Assembly: GCA_023417735.1 (NCBI GenBank)
Contig: JAEZEK010000248.1
Coordinates: forward strand, 1 to 7,041
Source of the DNA: Pseudomonadota bacterium
Lineage (GTDB): Bacteria > Pseudomonadota > Alphaproteobacteria > Rhizobiales > Afifellaceae
DNA length: 7,041 nucleotides
Direction of reading: 5' to 3'
Shown: piece after piece, positions 1 to 6,686 of the stretch
Numbering within the stretch: position 1 is the first letter of the stretch
Layout of the letters: each line of letters opens with the position of its first letter
The notes under the pieces: model-generated
Database searches by the model: none
Told to the model about the DNA's origin: nothing
The model's input: the letters and a program-made list of their open reading frames with translations, nothing else
Position numbers and translations under genes: made by a program

Positions 1-1
1 G

Positions 2-163
2 AAGAAGGGAAGCGACACCTGGCACTGGTGCACGAACTGCCGCGACTGGCCGACGGGAACGGCGGGCGTCGACTACGAGGTCAGTCAGACCAAGCCGAGC
101 ACTGGCGAACTGGACAACGAGTGCCGATCGAAGGACGCGCGCGGCGAGTGCAGGACGAAATGA
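2..163 (+). CDS. C-terminal part of small cysteine-bearing hypothetical protein (5' end outside window)
   Basis: This frame is open from the window edge to a TGA at 161-163 and gives 53 residues, too short for most gene finders. It begins KKGSDTWHWCTNC and carries four cysteines: a CxxC pair at visible residues 10 and 13, then Cys41 and Cys50 (spacing C-x8-C). The aromatic-rich WHWCTNC knuckle followed by a second cysteine group suggests a small zinc-ribbon-like fold, but that is inference. From memory it resembles short, uncharacterised bacterial proteins that share a 'GSDTWHWC.NC' style motif and a later 'GEL..EC' segment; I cannot name a family or function. The other two plus-strand frames over this stretch do not show such a pattern. 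The gene converges on typA with a 73-base gap holding a hairpin. The start lies to the left of the window, so full length and N-terminus are unknown. Confidence 0.6.
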   Translation, partial: KKGSDTWHWCTNCRDWPTGTAGVDYEVSQTKPSTGELDNECRSKDARGECRTK

Positions 164-190
164 GGCTGTCAGCCTAGGCGTCGGACGAAC

Positions 191-214
191 GCTGGCGAGC
201 GAGAGGTCGCCAGC
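191..214. terminator. Hairpin between convergent genes, possible bidirectional terminator
   Basis: A perfect 8-bp inverted repeat, GCTGGCGA at 191-198 and TCGCCAGC at 207-214, encloses an 8-base loop. It lies in the 73-base gap between the stop of the small Cys protein (163) and the typA stop (237-239), where a terminator serving both genes is expected. There is no T-tract on either side, so it is not a classical intrinsic terminator. It may only pause polymerase or protect 3' ends. Confidence 0.4.
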
Positions 215-236
215 AGAATCAGGACACGTGACGTCC

Positions 237-2063
237 CTAAGCCGCGGTGGCCTTGGCGCGTTCGGCGCGCTTGCGCTCGTGCGGGTCGAGGATGGCCTTC
301 CTGAGCCGGATCGTCTTCGGCGTGACCTCGACCAGCTCGTCGTCCTCGATGTAGGAGAGCGCGCGCTCGAGGCTGAGCTTCATCGGCGGCGTCAGGATCG
401 TGTTCTCGTCCTTGCCGGCGGCGCGGATGTTGGTGAGCTGCTTGCCCTTCAGCACGTTCACCTCGAGGTCGTTGCCGCGGCTGTGCTCGCCGACGATCAT
501 GCCGGCATAGACCCTGGCGCCGGGCTCGATCATCATCGGGCCGCGGTCCTGCAGGTTGAAGAGCGCGTAGGCGACCGCCTCGCCCTGGGCGTTGGAGAGG
601 AGCACGCCGGTGCGCCGGCCCGCGATCTCGCCGCGATAGGGCTCGTAGGCGTGGAACACGCGGTTCAGCACGGCCGTGCCGCGCGTGTCGGAAAGGAGCT
701 CGGGCTGGTAGCCGATCAGCCCGCGCGTCGGCACGTAGAAGACGAGCCGGGTGCGCCCGCCGCCGGAGGGCCGCATCTCGATCATCTCGCCCTTGCGCTG
801 CGACAGCTTCTCGATGACCGCGCCGGTGTGTTCCTCGTCGACGTCGACGATGACCTCCTCGATCGGCTCGAGCTTCTCGCCGTCCGGCCCGAAGCGGTAG
901 ACGACCTGCGGCTTGCCGATGGTGAGCTCGAAGCCCTCGCGCCGCATGGTCTCGATCAGGATGCCGAGCTGGAGCTCGCCGCGCCCGGCCACCTCGTAGG
1001 CGTCCTTGTCGTCGCCCTCGGTGATGCGGAGCGCGACGTTGCCCTCGGCCTCGCGCAGGAGGCGGTCGCGGATGACGCGGCTCTGGACCTTGTCGCCCTC
1101 GGTGCCGGCGAGCGGGCCGTCATTGATGCGGAAGGTCATGGACAGCGTCGGCGGGTCGATCGGGTGCGCCGGGATCGGCTCCGTCACCGACGGGTCGCAC
1201 AGCGTGTTCGAGACGGTCGCGTCGGAGAGGCCGGCGAGGGCGACGATGTCGCTCGCCTCGCCGAGCTCGATCGGCTGGCGCTCCAGGCCGCGGAAGGCGA
1301 GCACCTTGGAGACGCGGAAGGTCTCCACCGTGTCGCCGTCGCGCGACAGCGCCTTCACCGTCTGGCCGGCCTTGACCGCGCCGGAGCGGATGCGCCCGGT
1401 GAGGATCCGGCCGAGGAAGGGATCAGCCTCGAGCGTGGTGGCGAGCATGCGGAACGGGCCGGGCTCGGTGCTCGGCGGCGGCACATGGTCGAGCACCAGG
1501 TCGAGCAGCGGGCCGACCGTCTCGCGCGGGCCGCTCGGGTCCTCCGCCATCCAGGCCTGCTTGGCCGAGCCGTAGAGGACCGGGAAGTCGAGCTGCTCGT
1601 CGGTGGCGTCGAGCGCTGCGAAGAGGTCGAAGACGGCGTTCAGCACGAAATCCGGCCGGGCGTCCGGCTTGTCGACCTTGTTCACCACGACGATCGGCTT
1701 CAGGCCGATCGCGAGCGCCTTGGAGAGCACGAACTTCGTCTGCGGCATCGGGCCTTCGGATGCGTCCACGAGCAGGATCGCGCCGTCGACCATGTTGAGG
1801 ATGCGCTCGACCTCGCCGCCGAAATCGGCGTGGCCGGGGGTATCGACGATGTTGATGCGTGTGTCGCCCCAGTCGAGCGACGTCACCTTGGCGAGGATGG
1901 TGATGCCGCGCTCCTTCTCGAGCGCGTTGGAATCCATGGCGCGCTCGGCGACCTGCTGGCCGGTGCGGAAGGCGCCCGAGGCGCGGAGCAGCACGTCGAT
2001 GAGGGTCGTCTTGCCATGATCGACATGCGCGATGATGGCGACGTTGCGGAGTGTCGCAGTCAT
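237..2063 (-). CDS. typA: Translational GTPase TypA/BipA
   Basis: This encodes a 608-residue ribosome-associated GTPase of the EF-G/LepA superfamily, almost the length of E. coli BipA. Family members bind the 70S ribosome and support 50S subunit assembly, low-temperature growth and stress adaptation; they act in the cytosol. All GTPase motifs are intact: G1 AHVDHGKT (residues 12-19), switch I ERGITI (51-56), G3 DTPGH (74-78), G4 NKVD (128-131) and G5 SAK (166-168). A beta-barrel domain follows (about 205-300). Next comes an EF-G domain III-like part with [18 protein letters not shown] (360-377), then a domain V-like part and the BipA-specific C-terminal domain, which includes the PTRGLIGYQ stretch. 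The ATG (complement of 2061-2063) gives the canonical N-terminus, with the P-loop at residue 12; only a weak purine run (AGAG) precedes it. The protease gene lies 128 bases upstream on the same strand, so read-through is possible, though a separate promoter is equally likely. The tail is rich in Lys, Arg and Ala. No key residue is missing. Confidence 0.97.
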   Translation of the reverse strand: MTATLRNVAIIAHVDHGKTTLIDVLLRASGAFRTGQQVAERAMDSNALEKERGITILAKVTSLDWGDTRINIVDTPGHADFGGEVERILNMVDGAILLVDASEGPMPQTKFVLSKALAIGLKPIVVVNKVDKPDARPDFVLNAVFDLFAALDATDEQLDFPVLYGSAKQAWMAEDPSGPRETVGPLLDLVLDHVPPPSTEPGPFRMLATTLEADPFLGRILTGRIRSGAVKAGQTVKALSRDGDTVETFRVSKVLAFRGLERQPIELGEASDIVALAGLSDATVSNTLCDPSVTEPIPAHPIDPPTLSMTFRINDGPLAGTEGDKVQSRVIRDRLLREAEGNVALRITEGDDKDAYEVAGRGELQLGILIETMRREGFELTIGKPQVVYRFGPDGEKLEPIEEVIVDVDEEHTGAVIEKLSQRKGEMIEMRPSGGGRTRLVFYVPTRGLIGYQPELLSDTRGTAVLNRVFHAYEPYRGEIAGRRTGVLLSNAQGEAVAYALFNLQDRGPMMIEPGARVYAGMIVGEHSRGNDLEVNVLKGKQLTNIRAAGKDENTILTPPMKLSLERALSYIEDDELVEVTPKTIRLRKAILDPHERKRAERAKATAA

Positions 2064-2191
2064 GAATTCTCTGCCGGGGCGGAAGTTGCGGCCGCTATAG
2101 CCGATTGTTGCGCTGCAAGATAGGGAGCGCGGCGGCTTTCCGCCAGTCGGACGCGCATTTCACCGCGGAAGCGGCCCGCCCGACCGAAGCA

Positions 2192-3313
2192 TCATTGCGG
2201 CAGGAGCGGCCCGGTGGCGCGGCGTACGCGTTTCTTCAGCCCGCCGGCCGCCTGGATCATCATGAGCTCGCCGATGTTCTCCGGGGTCAGGTAGCCGACG
2301 AGGCGGCCCTCCGCATCGACCACGGCCACGGCCGGGGCGCCGCCGCCCTGCAGGCGTTCGATCGCGCCGTCGAGCCTCGACTGGAGCGGCACCGAGGGCA
2401 CCTCCACCATCGCTTCGAGCGCGGGGGTGCCGGGGCCGGTCTTGTTGAGCGCGTGGATCATCGCAGTGCGCGTGAGGAGGCCGCGGAGCCGCCCGGCGCC
2501 GTCCACGATCGGGAATTCGTGCTGCGTCGTGTGGAGGAGCTGCTCGGCCGCGTCGCCGATCGTCGCGCCCGGCCCGAGCGGCTGGAACTGCGTGATCATG
2601 GCGTCGGCGACGCCGAGGCTGCGGGAGACGTCGACGAGGCTCGTCGTCTGCGCTTCGGCGGTGGCCGCGAGATAGACGAAGATCGCGATGAAGATGAGGA
2701 GCGGATTGCCGGCAAGAAGCCCGACGAAGCCGAACACGAAGGCGAGAGCCTGCCCGACGCGGGCCGCCATGTTCGTTGCCTCCGTCCGCGAATAGCGGAG
2801 CGCGAGCAGCGCGCGGAGCACCCGCCCGCCATCCATGGGGAAGGCCGGGATCAGGTTGAAGAGCGCGATGAAGATGTTCACCGAGGCGAGGCGCGCCATG
2901 AAGTCGACGGAGGGGCTTTCGATCTGCTCCATCGCGGCGAGGTCGACGCGTGCGCCGAGGATGAGGATCAGCACGACGGCGATGGCGACGTTCACCGCCG
3001 GGCCGGCGAGCGCGACGACGATCTCCTGCCCGGGCCGTTCCGGCATGCGCTCCAGCCGGGCGACGCCGCCGATCGGCAGGAGCGTGATGTCGGGCGTGCG
3101 GATGCCGTAGCGGCGGGCGGTGAGGACGTGGCCGAACTCGTGCGCCACCACGCAGGCGAAGAGGGCGAGGATGAAGAGGATGCCTTCCACCGCAGCCGGC
3201 GCTCCGCCCTGCTGGTAATAGGCGATCCCGATCCAGGCGAGGAGGAGCAGGAAGGTCACGTGGATGCGGATCTCGCTGCCGAAGATCCGCGCGATCGGAA
3301 AGGACCAGCTCAT
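2192..3313 (-). CDS. Site-2 protease family (M50) intramembrane metalloprotease with CBS domain pair
   Basis: This 373-residue membrane protein belongs to the M50 zinc protease family, in the Rip3/SpoIVFB-like group that carries a C-terminal CBS pair. The family cleaves membrane substrates within the bilayer; the substrate here is unknown. Sequence evidence: a first hydrophobic helix at about 18-33, then a second (about 43-60) running into the zinc motif HEFGH (58-62). A GPAVN segment (104-108) precedes a further helix, and NLIPAFPMDGGR (153-164) supplies the third zinc ligand (Asp161) on the partner helix. More hydrophobic segments lie at about 187-222. Residues about 230-365 form two CBS modules, each with a 'PIVD..GRLRGLLT'/'AVVD..GRLVGYLT' type strand. 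CBS pairs often sense adenine nucleotides, so activity may respond to energy state; that is inference. The start is fixed by a near-perfect ribosome binding site seven bases upstream. The gene is divergent from the marR operon and upstream of typA. All catalytic residues are present. Confidence 0.93.
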   Translation of the reverse strand: MSWSFPIARIFGSEIRIHVTFLLLLAWIGIAYYQQGGAPAAVEGILFILALFACVVAHEFGHVLTARRYGIRTPDITLLPIGGVARLERMPERPGQEIVVALAGPAVNVAIAVVLILILGARVDLAAMEQIESPSVDFMARLASVNIFIALFNLIPAFPMDGGRVLRALLALRYSRTEATNMAARVGQALAFVFGFVGLLAGNPLLIFIAIFVYLAATAEAQTTSLVDVSRSLGVADAMITQFQPLGPGATIGDAAEQLLHTTQHEFPIVDGAGRLRGLLTRTAMIHALNKTGPGTPALEAMVEVPSVPLQSRLDGAIERLQGGGAPAVAVVDAEGRLVGYLTPENIGELMMIQAAGGLKKRVRRATGPLLPQ

Positions 3314-3320
3314 GACGTCG

Positions 3321-3328
3321 CACCTCCT
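3321..3328 (-). promoter_or_regulatory. Strong Shine-Dalgarno for the site-2 protease
   Basis: The minus strand reads AGGAGGTG, an almost complete anti-16S match, with seven bases (3314-3320) to the ATG at 3311-3313. It fixes the protease start and predicts efficient translation. It is the best ribosome binding site in the window. Confidence 0.85.
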
Positions 3329-3423
3329 GCCGCGGAACCTCGCGTGCCCGTTGAGATCGTCCGCACGGCCCCTGCGTCAATGCGGCATGGCGCCGGCTGT
3401 GTGCGCAGAGCCGGGCCCCCGAC

Positions 3424-3451
3424 ATCATACGCGCGCGGGCGTCGCGTCCAG
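3424..3451 (-). promoter_or_regulatory. Candidate sigma-70-type promoter for the site-2 protease gene
   Basis: On the minus strand, TATGAT (complement of 3424-3429) matches the -10 consensus at five of six positions. CTGGAC (complement of 3446-3451) is 16 bases upstream and resembles the alphaproteobacterial CTTGAC -35 form. Transcription would begin near 3417, giving a leader of about 100 bases before the protease ATG. A second possible -35, TTGACG (near 3372-3380 on the same strand), lacks a convincing -10. Chance matches are common, so this stays tentative. Confidence 0.35.
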
Positions 3452-3548
3452 CCGTAAGTGCATCGGGCTGCCGCAGCCGCTCCGATGTCCGGCGTCTTCT
3501 TGGGTGTCCTGCGCTGCGCCTGGCTCGGACCATTGCACCACGCGCGAA

Positions 3549-3577
3549 TTGGCCTAACTGTAAGGGAGCCGTACTAT
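3549..3577 (+). promoter_or_regulatory. Candidate promoter of the marR-efflux operon
   Basis: TTGGCC (3549-3554) and TACTAT (3572-3577) are separated by exactly 17 bases, each matching four of six consensus positions. This AT-richer patch stands out in otherwise very GC-rich DNA. Transcription would start near 3584, only a few bases before the GTG at 3590. An alternative pair, TTGCAC (3533-3538) with TAACTG (3555-3560) at 16-base spacing, would give a leader of about 23 bases containing the AAGG ribosome binding site. I cannot choose between them. Confidence 0.4.
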
Positions 3578-3581
3578 AAGG
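3553..3581. promoter_or_regulatory. Imperfect inverted repeat, candidate MarR operator
   Basis: CCTAACTGTA (3553-3562) and TACTATAAGG (3572-3581) are related by dyad symmetry at seven of ten positions, with a 9-base spacer AGGGAGCCG. The repeat lies directly on the candidate marR promoter and ends nine bases before the GTG start. MarR proteins are dimers that usually bind such dyads over their own promoter. Binding by this MarR is inferred from position only. Confidence 0.4.
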
Positions 3582-3589
3582 TTTCAGAA

Positions 3590-4045
3590 GTGAATCAAGA
3601 TCCGCCGGCCGACACGACGGCCAATCTCGTGTTCGAGCTCGCCAGGCTGTTCCGGCGCCGGATGGACGAGGCGCTTTCCGCCGAGCGCATCGAGGTGACA
3701 CCTGCCGAGGGGCGCACGCTGCTGCGGATCGCCCGATCGGGGCCGATGCGCCAGAATGCCCTTGCCGAGGCGATGGGCGTGGAGCCCATGACGCTGTCCG
3801 GCCTGCTCGACCGGCTCGAGCGCGGGGGCTTGATCGTGCGCGAGACCGATCCGGCGGATCGGCGCGCGAAACTCGTCCGGACCCGGCCGGAGGCGTCTGC
3901 GCTCATCGCCCGTATCGAGGCCGTGGCCGGCAGGCTGCGCGAGCAGGCGGCGCACGGCATCGGTCCGGCCGAGCGCGATACGGCGCGTCGCGTACTGGCC
4001 CGCATGCGGAAGAACCTCACCGCCGAGATCGTGGAGCCGGCATGA
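3590..4045 (+). CDS. MarR family transcriptional regulator
   Basis: This 151-residue protein is a winged-helix repressor of the MarR family, whose members bind small aromatic or drug-like ligands and release DNA as dimers. An N-terminal dimerisation helix (about 11-30, LVFELARLFRRRMDEAL) precedes the helix-turn-helix, with recognition helix around 65-78 (EPMTLSGLLDRLERGG). The wing carries the family signature DPADRRAKLV (87-96), and a C-terminal dimerisation helix follows (about 103-147). I chose the GTG at 3590 over the in-frame ATGs at 3458 and 3485. The 44 extra residues have no MarR similarity and would be encoded across the promoter and dyad, whereas GTG gives the usual N-terminal length. 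AAGG (3578-3581) lies eight bases upstream as a modest ribosome binding site. The stop codon overlaps the transporter ATG (ATGA, 4042-4045), so the two are translationally coupled, and the regulator probably controls the pump and itself. Confidence 0.92.
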   Translation: MNQDPPADTTANLVFELARLFRRRMDEALSAERIEVTPAEGRTLLRIARSGPMRQNALAEAMGVEPMTLSGLLDRLERGGLIVRETDPADRRAKLVRTRPEASALIARIEAVAGRLREQAAHGIGPAERDTARRVLARMRKNLTAEIVEPA

Positions 4046-5286
4046 CGGCGGCCGCCCCCATCATGACCGAGCGGAAGGCCTCGATGATCGGCGCGCTGCT
4101 GGTGGCGCTCGGACCGATCTCGATGGCGCTCTACACGCCGGCTCTGCCGATGCTCGTCGAAGTGTTCGGCACCACGGTGTCGGCCGTCAAGCTGACGCTC
4201 ACCGTCTATTTCGCTGGCTTCGCGGCGGCACAGCTGGTCTGCGGGCCGCTCTCCGACGGCTTCGGCCGCAGGCCGGTCGTGATCGGCTTCACGGCGCTCT
4301 ATCTCCTCTCCAGCCTGGTGGCCATGTTCGCGCCGAGCGTGGAGTGGCTGATGGCGGCCCGGCTCCTGCAGGGGATCGGCGCCGCCGCCGGCATCGCGAT
4401 TTCGCGCGCAATCGTGCGCGACCTCTTCACCGGCCAGGATTCCGCCCGTGTCATGAACACGATCGGAATGATGCTCGCGGTCGGGCCGGCGCTGTCGCCG
4501 ACGCTCGGGGGCGTGACGCTCGAGCTCTTCGGCTGGCAGGCGATCTTCGGCTTCATGGCGCTTTACGGCGCGGCGATCCTGATCGTCTTCCTGACCGTCG
4601 TGCCCGAAACGCTGGCGCACCGCGACCCCTCGCAGCTGCGGGGCGGCCGGCTCTTCACGAGCTACGGCCTGCTCCTGCGGGACGCCCGTTTTCTCCGGCC
4701 GAGCATCATCCTCGGCTGCACCATCGGCGCGCTCTATGCGCTCGCCACCATTCTCCCCTTCATCATGATCGAGCTGGTCGGCCTCACGCCCACCGAGTTC
4801 GGCGTCGGCATGCTCGTCCAGTCCGGCTCCTTCTTCGCTGGCTCCCTGATGATGCGGAGGCTCCTGACGCGAACCGGCGCGCACCGGCTGGTGCCGGTCG
4901 GACTCGCGCTGATCGGGGCGGGCGGGCTCCTTCTCGCGGTGCTGATGCGTGCCATCGAGCCGACCTTCCTCGCCGTCATGGGGCCGATCGGCCTCTATGC
5001 GTTCGGCATCGCCTTCACCATGCCGGCGCTGATGACCGATTCGCTTGCGCCGTTCGGCCGCATCGCCGGGGCGGCGTCGGCGCTGACCGGCTTCTTCCAG
5101 ATCGGCGGCGGCCTGCTCGGCTCGGGCGCGGCGGCGCTGATGGGCCAGCCCGTCCTGGCGCTCGGGACCATCATTCCCGGCATGGCGGCCGTCGCGATCG
5201 CGACGCAGCTCCTCCTGGGGCACACCGCCGCCCGGAAGGATGGGCCAGCGGCCGAGGAGCTGGCGAACCGCACGCCGGCGGAGTAG
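4042..5286 (+). CDS. Bcr/CflA-type MFS multidrug efflux transporter
   Basis: This is a 414-residue inner-membrane proton antiporter of the major facilitator superfamily, drug:H+ antiporter type with twelve predicted helices. Family motifs are visible: motif A GPLSDGFGRRPV (68-79) in the loop after helix 2, Arg107 of motif B in RLLQGIGAAAG (107-117), and motif C-like GMMLAVGPALSPTLGG (142-157) in helix 5, typical of exporters. SRAIVRDLF (121-129) after helix 4 and the N-terminal 'ALYTPALPML' segment (29-38) point to the Bcr/CflA branch, known for exporting bicyclomycin, chloramphenicol or sulfonamide-like drugs; the substrate here cannot be read. The ATG at 4042 overlaps the marR stop and has GGAG (4033-4036) five bases upstream. 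An internal ATG at 4063 is an alternative. The last 25 residues are hydrophilic and probably cytoplasmic. The gene ends five bases before the stop of the convergent XRE regulator gene. Confidence 0.93.
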   Translation: MTAAAPIMTERKASMIGALLVALGPISMALYTPALPMLVEVFGTTVSAVKLTLTVYFAGFAAAQLVCGPLSDGFGRRPVVIGFTALYLLSSLVAMFAPSVEWLMAARLLQGIGAAAGIAISRAIVRDLFTGQDSARVMNTIGMMLAVGPALSPTLGGVTLELFGWQAIFGFMALYGAAILIVFLTVVPETLAHRDPSQLRGGRLFTSYGLLLRDARFLRPSIILGCTIGALYALATILPFIMIELVGLTPTEFGVGMLVQSGSFFAGSLMMRRLLTRTGAHRLVPVGLALIGAGGLLLAVLMRAIEPTFLAVMGPIGLYAFGIAFTMPALMTDSLAPFGRIAGAASALTGFFQIGGGLLGSGAAALMGQPVLALGTIIPGMAAVAIATQLLLGHTAARKDGPAAEELANRTPAE

Positions 5287-5291
5287 CGGCG

Positions 5292-6113
5292 TCACGGGGC
5301 GGAGCCGGCCTCCGTCTGGCCGGTGAGCGCGCGCATGACCTCGCCGGATTCCTCGTCGGCCGGGAAGAAGGCTTCGATCGCGAGCTCCGAGAGCGCGATG
5401 TCGAGCGCCGTCCCGAACACCGTCGTCGTGCCGATCAGCCGCAACCGCCCGGCTTCCGTCTCGAGCTCGAGCGGAACGGCGATCCCCGGATCGCGCGCGT
5501 CGCGGTTCGAGTGAGGCCTCGCGCCGGGCGGCAGCGGATAGGATTTCAGCTCCTCGAACAGGCCGATGAGGACGGCGTCGCCCGAGTTCTCGATCTGGAC
5601 GGAGAGCCTGGCGAGCACGTGCGCCCGCCATGCGCGGTAGTTCAGGATCCTCGGCGCGAGCCCCGACGGATGGAGGCTCGCCCGCAGCACGTTCACGGGC
5701 GGCGCGAGCAGGCCCGGATCGATCCCTTTCATAAGCGCCGACGCGGCGCCGTTCGCGGCCAGCAGCGTCCAGTGCCGATCGACGGCGAGCGCGGGATGCG
5801 GCTCGTGCCCCTTCAGGATCTGCTCGACCGAGCCGCGCACCGCATCGAGCGTGCGGTCATCGAGGCTGCCGTCGCGGTAGGCCGGCGCGAACCCCGCCGC
5901 CGCGAGCAACGCATTGCGATCCCGGAGAGGGATCGAGAGGTGCTCCGACAGCCGAAGCAGCATGCCTTGGCTCGGTTTCGCACGGCCGGATTCGAGGAAG
6001 CTGAGATGGCGCTGCGAGACATCCGCTTCGGCCGCGAGATCGAGCTGGCTCAAGCGCCTGCGGCGGCGCCAGTCCCTGATGAGGCTGCCGACATCGGACG
6101 GACGGGTTTCCAT
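5292..6113 (-). CDS. XRE family regulator with MmyB-like ligand-binding domain
   Basis: This 273-residue protein has an N-terminal XRE helix-turn-helix (about residues 9-65) with the typical core LSQLDLAAEADVSQRHLSFL (21-40) and ESGRAKPS (41-48). The rest (about 100-265) is an MmyB-like domain, recognised by the HPALAVDRHWTLLAAN stretch starting near 106 and the later 'RDPGIAVPLELET' segment. That domain is a PAS-like sensor in family members; its ligand is unknown here. I chose the ATG at 6111-6113 because it places the helix-turn-helix at the usual distance from the N-terminus; the frame stays open far upstream only by GC bias. No Shine-Dalgarno precedes the ATG on the minus strand (it reads CCTATCCTCCGGGC), so the message may be leaderless or poorly translated. 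A perfect 17-base palindrome lies 34 bases upstream, fitting autoregulation together with control of the divergent operon. The 3' end faces the efflux gene. Confidence 0.9.
   Translation of the reverse strand: METRPSDVGSLIRDWRRRRRLSQLDLAAEADVSQRHLSFLESGRAKPSQGMLLRLSEHLSIPLRDRNALLAAAGFAPAYRDGSLDDRTLDAVRGSVEQILKGHEPHPALAVDRHWTLLAANGAASALMKGIDPGLLAPPVNVLRASLHPSGLAPRILNYRAWRAHVLARLSVQIENSGDAVLIGLFEELKSYPLPPGARPHSNRDARDPGIAVPLELETEAGRLRLIGTTTVFGTALDIALSELAIEAFFPADEESGEVMRALTGQTEAGSAP
5305..5323. terminator. Hairpin at the convergent junction of efflux and XRE genes
   Basis: CCGGCC (5305-5310) and GGCCGG (5318-5323) form a 6-bp GC stem around the loop TCCGTCT, starting 19 bases after the transporter stop. 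It lies inside the final codons of the convergent XRE gene because the intergenic gap is only five bases (5287-5291). A competing stem, CGGAG/CTCCG (5300-5304/5310-5314), overlaps it. No T-tract follows, so termination is a guess from position. Confidence 0.3.
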
Positions 6114-6126
6114 GCCCGGAGGATAG

Positions 6127-6185
6127 GGGGTGCCGCGCCGCGGGGCCATTACCTCGGAGGTAATCGCCCGGCGGCGCCGCGTCCC
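6127..6185. repeat. Long imperfect palindrome centred on the XRE operator
   Basis: All bases are arranged about one centre, G6156. Moving outward, the inner 8 pairs are perfect. Then comes one mismatch (6147/6165), followed by 13 of 15 matching pairs (6132-6146 against 6166-6180), two G-T type pairs, and GGG/CCC (6127-6129 against 6183-6185). That is 24 of 29 strict pairs, or 26 of 29 if G-U is allowed in plus-strand RNA. It fills almost half of the divergent spacer (6114-6237). GC-rich DNA inflates chance pairing, but a shared axis with the perfect core is notable. Confidence 0.65.
6148..6164. promoter_or_regulatory. Perfect 17-base palindrome, probable operator of the XRE/MmyB regulator
   Basis: ATTACCTC-G-GAGGTAAT is a perfect 8+1+8 dyad. 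It is AT-containing within very GC-rich flanks and lies between the divergent XRE gene (start 6113) and the membrane protein gene (start 6238). XRE regulators bind as dimers to such dyads. Position and symmetry suggest that it controls both directions. I saw no second copy of ATTACCTC or GAGGTAAT in the window. Binding is inferred. Confidence 0.72.
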
Positions 6186-6237
6186 TGATGGTCCCGTGAG
6201 CCGGCTCGTGGCCGGCGTGAACGGAACGGAGACCATC

Positions 6238-6648
6238 ATGTGGAAACCCAGGACTTCCCTGCAGGCGATCCTCCTCCTCGACGCGGCAAGCTGCGCCGCC
6301 ATGGGGCTCGCCCTCGTCCTGCTCGCCTCGCCGCTTGCCGCCTTCACGGCACTACCGGAGCGCCTCCTGTTCTGGTCGGGTTTCGTGCTCCTGCCCGTCG
6401 CCGCCCTGATCGCCGTCGTTGCGCTTCGGCCCGGTGCCGGTCCGGCCCCCCGGCTCGTCATCCTCGCCAACCTTTTGTGGGTGATCGGCAGCCTCGCCAT
6501 CCTCCTCGGCGGCTGGGTCCACCCGAACGGCCTCGGCGCCACGTTCATCCTCGGCCAGGCCGCGTTCGTCACGGCCCTGTCGGCGCTCGAATGGGCCGGG
6601 CTGCCCAGCGAGAGGGGCGAGGCACAGGGCCGGGGAGCGGCTGCATGA
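6238..6648 (+). CDS. Four-helix membrane protein of unknown function
   Basis: This 136-residue protein is strongly hydrophobic, with four predicted transmembrane helices at about residues 8-30, 43-63, 72-92 and 99-117. The ends are short and polar. A positively charged N-terminus (MWKPRTSLQ) suggests that the start of helix 1 is cytoplasmic. I do not recognise a family and see no catalytic motif. Visible polar or notable residues in or beside the membrane are Asp15, Cys19, Trp46, Asn78, Trp81, His95 and Glu118. The ATG at 6238 has GGAG (6228-6231) six bases upstream. The frame is open back to 6130, but that extension would translate the palindrome and has no such site. The gene is divergent from the XRE regulator, just beyond the palindrome, and is followed directly by the DUF1330 gene, so the two probably form one operon under that regulator. 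Confidence 0.82.
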   Translation: MWKPRTSLQAILLLDAASCAAMGLALVLLASPLAAFTALPERLLFWSGFVLLPVAALIAVVALRPGAGPAPRLVILANLLWVIGSLAILLGGWVHPNGLGATFILGQAAFVTALSALEWAGLPSERGEAQGRGAAA

Positions 6649-6686
6649 CGACACGGATGCCGCGCCCGCGGGCGAAGGGAGAGGAC

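Noticed and set aside
228..2123. 631-codon plus-strand open frame antisense to typA
   Set aside because: It lies over typA, is full of Asp, Arg, Leu, Ala and Glu in low-complexity runs, and has no domain. It is the usual mirror frame of a GC-rich gene.
2064..2191. Promoter or terminator in the spacer between the protease and typA
   Set aside because: On the minus strand a TATAGC and a TTGCA occur but only 13 bases apart. The GGCGG/CCGCC hairpin at 2131-2144 has just five pairs. Neither is strong enough to list.
2105..3457. 450-codon plus-strand and 513-codon minus-strand frames over the protease gene
   Set aside because: Both are rich in Arg, Pro, Ala, Asp and Glu without any motif, while the 373-residue frame has HEFGH, the MDGGR motif and CBS domains.
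3314..3589. Possible small gene or RNA in the divergent spacer
   Set aside because: Apart from promoter-like sites and the dyad, I see no convincing frame with a ribosome binding site and no structured RNA pattern.
3595..5631. 678-codon minus-strand frame antisense to marR and the transporter
   Set aside because: Composition is Arg/Glu/Ala-rich with no fold. The plus-strand genes there have complete family motifs.
4344..6188. 614-codon plus-strand frame spanning the transporter end and the XRE gene
   Set aside because: It crosses two convergent real genes in another frame and shows no domain.
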